A stretch of DNA of 64,000 bases, from contig JAOMAI010000001.1 in NCBI GenBank assembly GCA_028344155.1, forward strand, positions 1-64,000, given 5' to 3'. The notes under the pieces were generated by a model that saw nothing but the letters and a program-made list of their open reading frames with translations, had not been told where the DNA came from and made no database searches. The translations under genes and the position numbers were made by a program. The stretch is from Candidatus Nitrosopelagicus sp. Lineage in GTDB: Archaea; Thermoproteota; Nitrososphaeria; Nitrososphaerales; Nitrosopumilaceae. Of this stretch, positions 50,223 through 59,631 are shown piece by piece; the stretch's first letter is position 1; the number at the start of each line of letters is the position of its first letter.

Positions 50223-51694
50223 CTGAGTTGTTGTGGCTCTGCATGTTTTGGTTCAATAAAGTCTGACTCTTGAACACGAAAGTCCTTTTGATAAACCTTC
50301 ATTGTTTGTAGATTTACTATAATGGCCATTCCAGGGGTAGGTGTAATTCCAACACTTTCCTGGAAATCTGTCTGTCTTTGCCAAGCACCAGAATTGACTA
50401 TCAAAACCCCTTTGTACATATCAAGACCCACAAAATGAACATGTCCAGAATGGAAGATATCCGGAATATCATCAATTACCATCATATCTTCAGTTTCTGG
50501 TGCAATTGGAGTCCTACTTCCATAAATCGGGCTCATATGCCTAGCTCTTAGAAAATGTCTCATCACAGCAGCTGGCTTGTCATAACTAACTCCAGGTGTG
50601 GTTCTGACCACATCATCTATTGATTGACCATGATACATCAAAACCTTAACTCCATTTAGTGAAACCATTGATGGATTTCCTAACATGAAGAAATTTTCCC
50701 TATCCCATAATTGAGAATTGTACATCTTTGGGATTGCAGGTTGTGGAAGAGCCTTTCTTCCTGCATCATGATTTCCAGATATCAGAAAGACCTTGATGTG
50801 CTTTGGTATCTTATCTAAAACCTCAAATGTTTTTTGTAATTGCCCTTCTGTTGTTGTTTGATTTAGTATCTTTTCTTGACCTGGGAAAACACCAACTCCA
50901 TCAATCAAGTCTCCTCCCACAACGACAAATCTTATCTTCCTAGCTATTGGGTCTGCACTTGAAATCCATTTGATGAATTCTGATAACTCTTCTTCCATGA
51001 AGAATTTACTTCCTACATGCAAATCTGATAAAAATACAGCATAAGTCTCAGTTTTTGAGCGATTTGTGGTATGTTCTGGTATGTCTGGGAGAAGAATCTC
51101 TTTTGCAAAAAATCCACCATTTTTGGCAGGAACTATCTTAAACATTGCAAATTGGTCCATAAGTAAAGTATCTGCGGTATCTTTCAAGTCTCCCTCAAAG
51201 ACCACTATCTCCATTGAACTGGTAGGATCTTCTAGAGTGATTTTTGTGATATTTCTATCTGATTTTCTGTCTGAAACTAATCCCCACACGAATAATTCAT
51301 CATCATTTTTTGTGATTGATTTGACAGATTCGATATCTTTGACCTTTTTTGATTCTGGTCTATCAGACATTATCTGTTTTAATTTGTTAAATCTACTAGC
51401 AAATAATTTACCATATCCCTCCACGCCTTCTGCTGAAGTAATCTTATCTGTAGGATCTGATAAAATCTCAAACTCCACCTGATGTTCCTCATCATCTTTT
51501 ATTCCTAGATAAATCTCAAAATCTTCTTCATTTATCAAAAACTGTTTTTGTTTTGTCTTTTCTTTAACTACATCTTTGATAATCTGGGCCAATTCCTTAA
51601 CATCAATTTTATGTAGAATTTCAAGTGCATCTGGATGGATCTGAAATCCTTTATTCAATGCATAACTAACCGCTGAGGAAATTTCTTCGTCCAT
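50219..51694 (-). CDS. polB: DNA polymerase D small subunit (DP1), 3'-5' exonuclease
   Basis: Proofreading subunit of PolD. 491 residues: helical N-terminus (about 1-60), OB fold (about 125-210) and a calcineurin-like phosphoesterase with SDLHVGS, GGDLIDG, SGNHDAG, YHGQSI and SGHVHF, all metal ligands intact, so the exonuclease should be active. Lies tail-to-tail with cdc6 and about 4.5 kb from the large-subunit gene. Confidence 0.95.
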   Translation of the reverse strand: MDEEISSAVSYALNKGFQIHPDALEILHKIDVKELAQIIKDVVKEKTKQKQFLINEEDFEIYLGIKDDEEHQVEFEILSDPTDKITSAEGVEGYGKLFASRFNKLKQIMSDRPESKKVKDIESVKSITKNDDELFVWGLVSDRKSDRNITKITLEDPTSSMEIVVFEGDLKDTADTLLMDQFAMFKIVPAKNGGFFAKEILLPDIPEHTTNRSKTETYAVFLSDLHVGSKFFMEEELSEFIKWISSADPIARKIRFVVVGGDLIDGVGVFPGQEKILNQTTTEGQLQKTFEVLDKIPKHIKVFLISGNHDAGRKALPQPAIPKMYNSQLWDRENFFMLGNPSMVSLNGVKVLMYHGQSIDDVVRTTPGVSYDKPAAVMRHFLRARHMSPIYGSRTPIAPETEDMMVIDDIPDIFHSGHVHFVGLDMYKGVLIVNSGAWQRQTDFQESVGITPTPGMAIIVNLQTMKVYQKDFRVQESDFIEPKHAEPQQLS

Positions 51695-51770
51695 TCCAGA
51701 TAGTGATTAGAGTTTTAATTAAATCTGTTTTACAACAAAACCTCAAATATAGATCGATTAAACGTGCACC

Positions 51771-52301
51771 ATGTTAACAATGAAACGAATAATCTTGTTC
51801 TTCATTTTTACAGCAATTTTCACAGCCGTATATGGTGGCTCTGCTGTAACAAGTGAGCCTACCGAAGAGGAAATCGAGGAGGTAATGAGTTTCTTTGAAG
51901 AAATTATCGATACTATAGATGGAATTGGTATCTTTGTACATAATACAACAATAGCATTACCGATGTTTATTCCAGGTTTTGGTGTAGCTTGGGGATTGTT
52001 TTCTGCTTATTCAACAGGATTTGCATATTCTGCTATAGCAGCTTCAAATGCCCAAGTAGCCCAACTAAACCCGCTAGCTATTCTTTTGACACCATTTGGA
52101 TTGATGGAGATGGCGTCCTATTCACTTGCAATGTCACGCAGTACGTTACTTGCAAAAGATGTATTTCAAAAAAATTGGAATCAAATTAAAAGCGATAAAC
52201 TGATCATTTCAATCGAAATTGGTATTGTTGTTACATTATTGTTAATTGGTGGTATTGTCGAAATGTGGATGATAGAAACTGCGCAAGGAATGAACGGATA
52301 G
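51771..52301 (+). CDS. SpoIIM/DUF95-like membrane protein
   Basis: 176 residues: N-terminal helix or signal (about 5-24), an acidic stretch, then three or four helices (about 58-85, 100-120, 145-168). FVHNTTIALPMFIPGFGVAWG and TPFGLMEMASYSLA match the Asn- and His/Phe-Gly motifs of the stage II sporulation M family, whose members occur in non-sporulating archaea with unknown role. Confidence 0.75.
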   Translation: MLTMKRIILFFIFTAIFTAVYGGSAVTSEPTEEEIEEVMSFFEEIIDTIDGIGIFVHNTTIALPMFIPGFGVAWGLFSAYSTGFAYSAIAASNAQVAQLNPLAILLTPFGLMEMASYSLAMSRSTLLAKDVFQKNWNQIKSDKLIISIEIGIVVTLLLIGGIVEMWMIETAQGMNG

Positions 52302-52331
52302 CATAAAATACTCACAATATTGAGAATTTGT

Positions 52332-52472
52332 ATGGCAAGCATGAAATGTGTAGAATGTGGAATTGGATTTTTCTCAGCAGATGGAGGAGACAAATGTTCC
52401 AAATGTAGACCAAGTGTATCTCAAGGTACTGAGACTCACAGTGGATGCGGTTGTGGCGGGCACGACTGTTAA
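52332..52472 (+). CDS. 46-residue Cys-rich zinc protein
   Basis: Complete small gene (ATG to TAA). A zinc ribbon-like pair CVEC and CSKC about 14 residues apart is followed by a tail ending CGCGGHDC, a second possible metal site similar to metal-chaperone tails. Lies between the SpoIIM-like and SDR genes. Function unknown. Confidence 0.7.
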   Translation: MASMKCVECGIGFFSADGGDKCSKCRPSVSQGTETHSGCGCGGHDC

Positions 52473-52534
52473 CTCTTCTTTTTATCTAAATCACGTAACA
52501 TTTTTAGTCATAACGAATTTCATAAAATTCAGCT

Positions 52535-53275
52535 TTGATACAAGATAAAGTTGTAGTAATTACTGGCGCATCTAGTGGAATTGGGTATTCAACTGCTAAA
52601 GCACTTGCAAAAAAAGGCGCAAAAATAGTTGCTGGAGCAAGAAGATTAGATAGATTAGAAACTTTGAAAAAAGAAATTACTGACGACGGCGGTGAAATTA
52701 TTATTTGTGAAACAGATGTTACCAAAAAATCTGATTGTGATAATTTAGTTAAACAAGCAATTGAAAAGTATGGAACAGTTGATGTTCTGATAAACAATGC
52801 TGGATTAATGCCTCTTAGTTTTGTAAAATCTCTAAAAATTGATGAGTGGGATAGAATGGTAGATGTAAACATCAAAGGTGTGCTATATTGTACTGCAGCA
52901 GCAGTTCCTACAATGGTTGAGAAAAAATCAGGTCACATTGTAAATATTTCATCTGTAGCAGGAAGAGTTGTTTTTCCTGCTGGAAGTGTATATTGTGCTA
53001 CAAAATTTGCAGTAGCTGCATTCACAGAAGGATTGAGACAAGAACTCTCTGTACGAAAAAATATTCGAGTTACCAGTATTGAACCTGGAGTTGTACAAAC
53101 TGAATTAACCAATACAATTACTGAACAATCATTACAAGCATTTGTTGATAAACATAAAGAAATGGAAGGTTTACAAGCTGAAGATATTTCAAATGCAATT
53201 ATTTTTGCACTAGAAGCACCAAATCACATGAACGTGAATGAAATTCTAATAAGACCAACTACGCAAGAAGTATAA
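52535..53275 (+). CDS. Short-chain dehydrogenase/reductase
   Basis: Classical SDR of 246 residues, TTG start. TGASSGIG (10-17) binds NAD(P); Arg in AGARRLDRL favours NADP; NNAG, catalytic Ser (NISSVAG) and YCATK complete the active site. Closest in pattern to YdfG/clavaldehyde-type reductases acting on small hydroxy acids or aldehydes; substrate open. Confidence 0.92.
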   Translation: MIQDKVVVITGASSGIGYSTAKALAKKGAKIVAGARRLDRLETLKKEITDDGGEIIICETDVTKKSDCDNLVKQAIEKYGTVDVLINNAGLMPLSFVKSLKIDEWDRMVDVNIKGVLYCTAAAVPTMVEKKSGHIVNISSVAGRVVFPAGSVYCATKFAVAAFTEGLRQELSVRKNIRVTSIEPGVVQTELTNTITEQSLQAFVDKHKEMEGLQAEDISNAIIFALEAPNHMNVNEILIRPTTQEV

Positions 53276-53488
53276 TTATTCAGATTTAGTATCTTTTTCT
53301 CTATTCATATGTCCTAAGAGCGCTTTGATTTCCTTACCCATATTGTTAGGATCTTTTCCTAAATCCAATTTTTCAGTTATACTATCTTTTACTTGCAAAT
53401 TTTCTAATTCAATTCGTCTTTTTTCTACACAGTGTAGATGATCACTGTCTGTTGCACAAATTTTCTTACAGATAGAACATGTACCCAT
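53276..53488 (-). CDS. Small Cys/His-rich protein
   Basis: About 70 residues from ATG 53488 (MGTCSICKKIC); an AATTAAAT box 26 nt upstream supports this over the ATG at 53509. CSICKKIC and HLHC form a likely zinc site; the rest is a charged helix. Its stop abuts the convergent SDR gene. Confidence 0.65.
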   Translation of the reverse strand: MGTCSICKKICATDSDHLHCVEKRRIELENLQVKDSITEKLDLGKDPNNMGKEIKALLGHMNREKDTKSE

Positions 53489-53582
53489 ACACTCACTTTG
53501 TCTCACCACGATTTAATTATTTCATCTATGATGCTATTTTAGAGAGACTAAGATCTGCTCCTTCTACTCACATTTCTAAAAT

Positions 53583-55787
53583 TTAAATTTGTTTTTCAGA
53601 AATACCAGTACAGAATAAACTAATATGATCGGATCCTCTAGAGTGATTTTTGTAATATTTTGCCTTATCAGAACTATCTGCTTTTATTGAAATTATGTTT
53701 TCACCTGGAATTAATACCAAATTTTCTAATTCAATATTTGTAATGGAAACAGAATTAATATCATATGCGTTTAATCTTTCATCATTAAAAAAAATATCAA
53801 CATTACGATTTTGCTCATGGCTTACTAATTCTAACATAATTGAAATTTCATCTTTACTGTCATTTGGATTAATTATTTTTATTTCTGATTCAGAAAACAT
53901 TGGACGAGCATTTATCTTTGGATCAAACCAACTCCATCCCTCACCAAGAAGAATAAATGGTTCCAAGTTAGAAGATTCTGGAATTTTCCATGCACGAACT
54001 TTAGAATCATCAAAATACAATTCATCACTATTCAAAATTTTTGACATGATATTTGATTTATTGTTTATAGCGTCTTCACCAATTGATACACGTTTTGTAG
54101 AAGAATCTGTCAGAGTAATTGGAGAATCCTTATGCAAAATGGCATATTTTATGTCATAATAATTTAAAATAGGAATTCCATATTTTGATAAATCTTGTTT
54201 TACGATATCAACATCGTTTTCAAATCTTTGGAAATTTTTCAAGAAATAAGTATCTGTTTGCGCTAATTCATCTAATGTTGGTCTTGATTCATGCCCACCA
54301 ATAATTGGTTTTTCATGAAATGTTTGATAATATCCAATAATAGGAACTGAACTTTGTGAACCAGTTTGATCTGAACCTATTGGCATTTCTAAAATTACAA
54401 ATTCTGATTTATCATTTTTAATTTCATCATATATTTCTGGAATTTCTTCTGTAAAAGATGGAAACGGACTTGCTGATACGTCAAAAAGCAACACTGAAAA
54501 AATTCCAATTAATATTAATATCAAAACTTTTTTTGAGAACATTTTACTTTTCATTATGCCATTTATTGTGAATGCTGAAAGAATTGCTAGAGAAAGATGT
54601 GTCATTATAATAAATCTCCCACTTGATCTCATTTCATCCCATCCAGGGACAAAATCAAACAAAAATCGTTCTGGCATCCAAATTCCTGTGAGATTACTAA
54701 AAATTCTTAATTCTGGTCCAAGACTTAGTATGGCAAAACCAGTTCCAACAAAAATCCAAAACCAAGTAAATCTAAATCTAAATTTTAGAGCAATAATTGA
54801 AAGAAAGATTGCAGGAAAACCCAGATATGAGTAACTTTCAATTGATTCTGGCACTGTTTCTGCTTCATTATCGATCAGTGATTCATGCATCCATATCCAG
54901 AATCCATAATCCGTTTGAATTTGACTAGTATGATGTACAGTTGGAGTAACTAGAGCTCCTAAACTAGTTGAATACATCAAATGTTCCCTTATTGATACCT
55001 CTTCCCACTGTGATATTGAATCAAATCCCGGTGTCAGTACAACAAGAGATGCACTTGCACCTATGCCTAGAATTAAAAAGAAATTAAGCATGAATGTTTT
55101 ATTCGGCACATTTTTTTGTTTGAATATGTATATCGAAAAAAATACAATTGAAAATATTATTAAAATTACAAAAAAGTATAGGTGAGTTATAGCTCCTAAA
55201 AATAAAAACATACTACCTAAAACAATCAACACTTTAGATTTTTCCTCAAGAATTTTAAATAAAACTAGAATGAATAATGGCAACCATACTATTATTCCAA
55301 GACCAATATGAAATTGAGAATGAACTAAGTGATATGAACTAAATGTAAAAATCACACCAGCAATAATTGAAGCATAAAAATTTTTAGTGAAATGATTTGC
55401 TAATAAAAAAGAACCATACCCACCTGATACAAATCCTGAAATCCAAATTATATTCCATGCTAATGTACTTCCCAATGTACTTTGTAAAATTGCGCCAATT
55501 CCTGTAGTAAATAATGCTAAATTTCCTCCAATGGAAACACCATTAGGTTGAAAAATGTATTGACTATAATAGAAATCTAAATTATTTTCAAAACTAAATC
55601 CTGCCCACCACATTCTCCACATCATATGACATTTATCCCAACATCCTTGTCCCGCAGCTTCAGAAGTGAAATCTAAAATTACTGGAAAAGTTAGAATAAT
55701 TGTTAAAACCAAAAATATGCCAAGAACAATTCCATGCTTGGAAATATTTCTTGTAAAATTATAATTCTCAATTATCGTATTATTCAT
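53583..55787 (-). CDS. Large multi-pass membrane protein, GT-C/YfhO-like
   Basis: 734 residues: about eleven helices in the first 430 residues, then a soluble outer domain of about 300. The early outer loop with acidic and aromatic residues and later FPSFTEEIPEIYDEI, FVILEMPIGS, GGHESRP resemble YfhO/GT-C glycosyltransferases, which move sugars from polyprenyl phosphates to proteins or envelope polymers. Acceptor unknown. 12 bases behind the kinase-glycosylase gene, last of a four-gene run. Confidence 0.72.
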   Translation of the reverse strand: MNNTIIENYNFTRNISKHGIVLGIFLVLTIILTFPVILDFTSEAAGQGCWDKCHMMWRMWWAGFSFENNLDFYYSQYIFQPNGVSIGGNLALFTTGIGAILQSTLGSTLAWNIIWISGFVSGGYGSFLLANHFTKNFYASIIAGVIFTFSSYHLVHSQFHIGLGIIVWLPLFILVLFKILEEKSKVLIVLGSMFLFLGAITHLYFFVILIIFSIVFFSIYIFKQKNVPNKTFMLNFFLILGIGASASLVVLTPGFDSISQWEEVSIREHLMYSTSLGALVTPTVHHTSQIQTDYGFWIWMHESLIDNEAETVPESIESYSYLGFPAIFLSIIALKFRFRFTWFWIFVGTGFAILSLGPELRIFSNLTGIWMPERFLFDFVPGWDEMRSSGRFIIMTHLSLAILSAFTINGIMKSKMFSKKVLILILIGIFSVLLFDVSASPFPSFTEEIPEIYDEIKNDKSEFVILEMPIGSDQTGSQSSVPIIGYYQTFHEKPIIGGHESRPTLDELAQTDTYFLKNFQRFENDVDIVKQDLSKYGIPILNYYDIKYAILHKDSPITLTDSSTKRVSIGEDAINNKSNIMSKILNSDELYFDDSKVRAWKIPESSNLEPFILLGEGWSWFDPKINARPMFSESEIKIINPNDSKDEISIMLELVSHEQNRNVDIFFNDERLNAYDINSVSITNIELENLVLIPGENIISIKADSSDKAKYYKNHSRGSDHISLFCTGISEKQI

Positions 55788-55799
55788 ATCACTTTTTCA

Positions 55800-57167
55800 T
55801 CAACCAATTGAATTAATCCTTTGGCTTTTCCAAATATACCAACACGCAATACTGCGGTTTGGTTTCCATCTAGCCGAATATTTTTCCATAGTTTTTGGAT
55901 TAGGCAGTTCTTTTAATGAAAACAAATTTCTAATCCCTTTTTGTATTCCTAAATCTCCTACTGGGAAAACATCTTTTCTTTCCAAACAAAACATTAGATA
56001 GATTTGTGCCGTCCAATTTCCAATTCCTTTGATTTTTGTTAACTCTTCAATTACTTGTTCATCTTTTAATTTTGAAATTTTCCCAAAATTAATTTCTTTT
56101 TGAATAATTCGTTTTGATAATCCTTTAATGTAATTGATTTTTGTGCCTGAAATTCCTGTATCTTTTAATTTTTTTTCACTTGTATTGATAACTTGTTCTG
56201 GAGTCGGAAATTTTTTGTAAAGTTTTAGAAATCTCTTTGTAATTGCTGTGGCAGATGCTTCTGATAATTGTTGATAGATTATTGCCTCCACGAGTGTTTG
56301 GTATGGATTTTTTGTAATTCTCATTGTACATGGACCAATTTTTCTTATCAATGGTTCAAGTTTTTTATCTAAATACAAAGATGAAACCTCTTTTTCATAT
56401 TTACCTGCAGTTTGTAATTTTAATCCAATAGTAATATTTTCAAAGTTTTTTGCTGTTGGATTTTTTTTATATTCTCTAGTTAGATTAATTATCTTTAATT
56501 TTATTGGTAATTTTATTTTTTTTTGAATAATTTTTGCCAATCCCGTTCCAATCAAAATTGCTTGTGTTGCACCTGTCACGTTTGATGGTTTTCTGTTAGT
56601 ACTTGAACTCTCAAAATCAATAATTGTATTTTTATTTTTTCCAACAATCACATGTTTGTCAATTGTACTTAGTTCTCCATGATCTAATCCTATACTATCT
56701 AAAAGATAGCATTCTCTCAAAACATTATTCAGTACTAAACGAATTTCTTCTGACTTTGTTTCAGGTTTTTTCGCCCAATCAATAATTTTCTCACCTTCAA
56801 TGTACTCCATTATCAAAAAATTTTTTGAATTTTTGATAAACTTTGGACCTACATCAATCTTATTTACGATTTTGAGTAATTTAGCTTCATTTGTCATATT
56901 TTTCCGTGGAGAATCGATTCTTCGAATTTTTAACGCTACAACATTCTTGTCTTTTTTTGCAAGCACAACCATCCCCACATATCCTTTTCCAAGAATTTGG
57001 CATTTTTCAATCTGTAACGGTCCAGTGAATGAAACATGAGTAATTCCTAATTTTTTTAATTCTGCTAATCGTTTTTTAATCTCAGCTTGTTTTCCCTCTG
57101 GGAATGCTAGAATTTTTTTGTAAGGTTCTTTATTGAAAACGCTAATTGGTTGAAAATGCTGTGTCAT
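55800..57167 (-). CDS. Protein kinase fused to AlkA-type DNA glycosylase
   Basis: 455 residues, two enzymes in one frame. About 1-225 is a RIO/Bud32-related archaeal kinase (COG2112-like): GKGYVG at 60-65, K80, E94, hinge EYIEG (121-125), catalytic D162 (LDHGEL) and DFE at 184-186. About 255-455 is a 3-methyladenine DNA glycosylase: helix-hairpin-helix IKGIGNWTA (379-387) and catalytic D405 (PVGDLG). All key residues are present. Its start overlaps cca by 26 bases. Confidence 0.85.
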   Translation of the reverse strand: MTQHFQPISVFNKEPYKKILAFPEGKQAEIKKRLAELKKLGITHVSFTGPLQIEKCQILGKGYVGMVVLAKKDKNVVALKIRRIDSPRKNMTNEAKLLKIVNKIDVGPKFIKNSKNFLIMEYIEGEKIIDWAKKPETKSEEIRLVLNNVLRECYLLDSIGLDHGELSTIDKHVIVGKNKNTIIDFESSSTNRKPSNVTGATQAILIGTGLAKIIQKKIKLPIKLKIINLTREYKKNPTAKNFENITIGLKLQTAGKYEKEVSSLYLDKKLEPLIRKIGPCTMRITKNPYQTLVEAIIYQQLSEASATAITKRFLKLYKKFPTPEQVINTSEKKLKDTGISGTKINYIKGLSKRIIQKEINFGKISKLKDEQVIEELTKIKGIGNWTAQIYLMFCLERKDVFPVGDLGIQKGIRNLFSLKELPNPKTMEKYSARWKPNRSIACWYIWKSQRINSIG

Positions 57168-58482
57168 CAGTAGTTATCAGTTTTGAAATGCTCTTTTTAA
57201 CAGATTTGCTTTGTTTATCTTTTCCACTCGTTATCTTAAATCCTTTTTTGAAATCATTTCTTAATCCCTTTGGAATTCCTGATTGCCCAATATGATTTTT
57301 AATTAAATCATTAAGGTATGTTTTGGCATTTTCGTATCTTCGGGTTTGTAATGATTGCAATTTCCCTTCCTTATCTGTCCACATTAATTTTGATTTTTTA
57401 GAATTAATATTGATAAATTTAGTTGCAAACTCACCAGAAAACACATCTGGTCCTGTTCTTATTTCATTTTTTGATATGGTTAGTGATTCTAGTAAGAACA
57501 ATAAACTAGCATTGGTTTCATCATATGCTATTGCATCATTTCTAAGAACATTAAATCCTTCATTGATCATTTGGGATTCAATTGAGCTGGATGCACGCTT
57601 AATTTGCCCGTAAACAATGTCATCGCTCCTTTTTTTGTATGTAAAATTCACAATTAGTAAATTTTTTGCAATTTCAGTAGGAATCTTAATTCTTGATTTT
57701 TCTTTAAAGTATGAAATTGAATTTTTCTTTAAGAAATTTCTAGCAATTAAGATGAAATTTGTAACATTTTGGATTGATATTGCAGCACCAAGATTCCTGT
57801 TTCTGTCTATTGGATCAATTATTACTATTGTAGATTCAAATTTTCTAGGAGATTCTCCAATCATTTCATTGTTTTGTAATCTTGCAATTTTCTTTAAGAC
57901 ATTTTCAAAGCTACCCAAATAGTAAACTAAAACTTCACAAACGTATCCGCTGAATCCTTGCTTTGCAATCTCTGCACCATACATTCCATTAATTTTCAAA
58001 AAACATTTCAAAACTCTAATGTCATCTTTCATTGAACCAGTTAATTTTTCACTCATAAACTCCGTATGGAATGTTGATCTATCAGCTGCGCTTTTCCATT
58101 CTCCTTTTTTAATGTCATAACACGGTACAACATTAACTCCTACTCCATCAATATCTGCTTCAACAAATGGATGTTCTGAATATCTTACATATGGTTTAAA
58201 TTTTTTTAGCGAATCAAATCCAATTTTTTTACCAATTGTTTCAAAATTTTTTTCAGTTGTTGTTTTTTTGAATTTTACAAAAATATCAATATCAATTTTT
58301 TCTGGGGTCCATGTCTCTTTTGCATATGAACCCCCAAAATGCACTGACACAATTGCTTTTTGTTTCTCAGTTTCTTTGTTAACAAGACTAAAAACCTGAT
58401 TTGCAATTTTATCCACTTTTTTTCTTAGTATATTATTTGGAATTGCTATTTGTTTTGATTTTTTTATGATATCACTTTTCAT
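57142..58482 (-). CDS. cca: CCA-adding tRNA nucleotidyltransferase, archaeal class I
   Basis: Adds or repairs the 3' CCA of tRNAs without template; needed because the tRNA genes here encode no CCA. 446 residues. HFGGSYAKET (49-58) and the metal-binding D64/D66 (KIDIDIFV) mark the catalytic head; the long helical and tail domains follow. Overlaps thpR by 4 bases and the fusion gene by 26, so translation is coupled. Confidence 0.93.
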   Translation of the reverse strand: MKSDIIKKSKQIAIPNNILRKKVDKIANQVFSLVNKETEKQKAIVSVHFGGSYAKETWTPEKIDIDIFVKFKKTTTEKNFETIGKKIGFDSLKKFKPYVRYSEHPFVEADIDGVGVNVVPCYDIKKGEWKSAADRSTFHTEFMSEKLTGSMKDDIRVLKCFLKINGMYGAEIAKQGFSGYVCEVLVYYLGSFENVLKKIARLQNNEMIGESPRKFESTIVIIDPIDRNRNLGAAISIQNVTNFILIARNFLKKNSISYFKEKSRIKIPTEIAKNLLIVNFTYKKRSDDIVYGQIKRASSSIESQMINEGFNVLRNDAIAYDETNASLLFLLESLTISKNEIRTGPDVFSGEFATKFININSKKSKLMWTDKEGKLQSLQTRRYENAKTYLNDLIKNHIGQSGIPKGLRNDFKKGFKITSGKDKQSKSVKKSISKLITTDDTAFSTN

Positions 58483-59018
58483 TTTGCATTAACCTCCAGT
58501 AAATCTGAATATTCTGGTCCCTTTGGACTTAAAACACTTCTTTTTACTTTGATTTTTGACACAGTTTGTGTACCAAATTGAATAGTCTGGTATTCTTTCA
58601 TTATGACTGAAATATCATTAATTTTCTTTTTTACTCTAAAAACTGTCAAGTGAGGTTTGAATTTTTTATCATTTTCAAAACCTAGTGTTGTCAATTTCAT
58701 TCCCACTTCATTTGCCATAGCAGTTAATTTTTCTGTACCATTGTTATCAATTCCAATCCAGATTACGCGTGGATTTTTCAAGTTTGGAAATCCACCTACA
58801 CCTTTTAATGATAAATCAAAAGAAGAAAATGTCATTTTCTTAACAATATCTTTTACTTGTTCACATTTTGTTTCATCAATTTCTCCTAAAAATTTCAAAG
58901 TAAAGTGAATTTGATCAATTTTTGTAGGTTTTGCATTAATCTGAACATTTTTTTGAAATGTTTGAATATTCTTCAAAATTTTCTCATTAGAAATTTCAAC
59001 TGCTACAAAAACTCTCAT
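58479..59018 (-). CDS. thpR: RNA 2',3'-cyclic phosphodiesterase
   Basis: 2H phosphoesterase (LigT/ThpR) that opens 2',3'-cyclic phosphates, acting on RNA or tRNA ends. The two HxT motifs are at H38 (HFTLKFLGE) and H123 (HLTVFRV). 179 residues, normal length. Leads the thpR-cca-kinase/glycosylase-membrane protein operon; the tRNA-end theme with cca is sensible. Confidence 0.93.
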   Translation of the reverse strand: MRVFVAVEISNEKILKNIQTFQKNVQINAKPTKIDQIHFTLKFLGEIDETKCEQVKDIVKKMTFSSFDLSLKGVGGFPNLKNPRVIWIGIDNNGTEKLTAMANEVGMKLTTLGFENDKKFKPHLTVFRVKKKINDISVIMKEYQTIQFGTQTVSKIKVKRSVLSPKGPEYSDLLEVNAK

Positions 59019-59082
59019 GAAAAATAAAATATTAGTAATTATTTATCGCTACCTTCATAGACTAGTCATTCAAAAATAATCT

Positions 59083-59631
59083 GTGTCAAAACTAGTTGTT
59101 TGTTTAACTGGAATGCCTGGTGCAGGAAAATCAACTATTGTTTCAAAATTAAAAGAAGGTGGCTATGAAACCTTTAGCCTTGGTGATGGTGTTAGAGCTG
59201 AAGCCAATAGATTGAATTTAGAACCTACAGGCGAGAATCTTGGTAAACTTATGTTAGATTTACGTGAAAAAAATGGACCAGGTGCAATTGCAAAATTACT
59301 TAAAAATTCTATTGAAAACTCAACTCATGAAATTATAATTATTGATGGTATACGTTCAATACATGAAATTAATGTTCTAAAAGAAACTGGAAATGTAAAA
59401 CTTTTAGCTGTAAACGCATCTGCTGATACACGATTTAATTTTCTCCGTGAACGTAAAAGATCAGATGATCCGTTAACAAGAGAAAAATTTGAAGAACGTG
59501 ATAATCGTGAAATTGGTGTTGGCTTAGAAGAAATTATTGTACTTGCTGATGAATCAATTGAAAATAACAATATAACAATTGAGGAAATGGTAAAATCTGC
59601 AATCAAAATATTTCAAAAGTGGATTGAATAA
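59083..59631 (+). CDS. UPF0200 family nucleoside-kinase-like ATPase
   Basis: 182 residues, GTG start. P-loop GMPGAGKST (10-18), then LGDGVRAEA, ENLGKLMLDLREKNGPGAIAK and a lid with RKRSDDPLT define the archaeal UPF0200 family, related to dephospho-CoA and adenylate kinases. Substrate not proven. Its stop overlaps the next start (TAATG). Confidence 0.88.
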   Translation: MSKLVVCLTGMPGAGKSTIVSKLKEGGYETFSLGDGVRAEANRLNLEPTGENLGKLMLDLREKNGPGAIAKLLKNSIENSTHEIIIIDGIRSIHEINVLKETGNVKLLAVNASADTRFNFLRERKRSDDPLTREKFEERDNREIGVGLEEIIVLADESIENNNITIEEMVKSAIKIFQKWIE

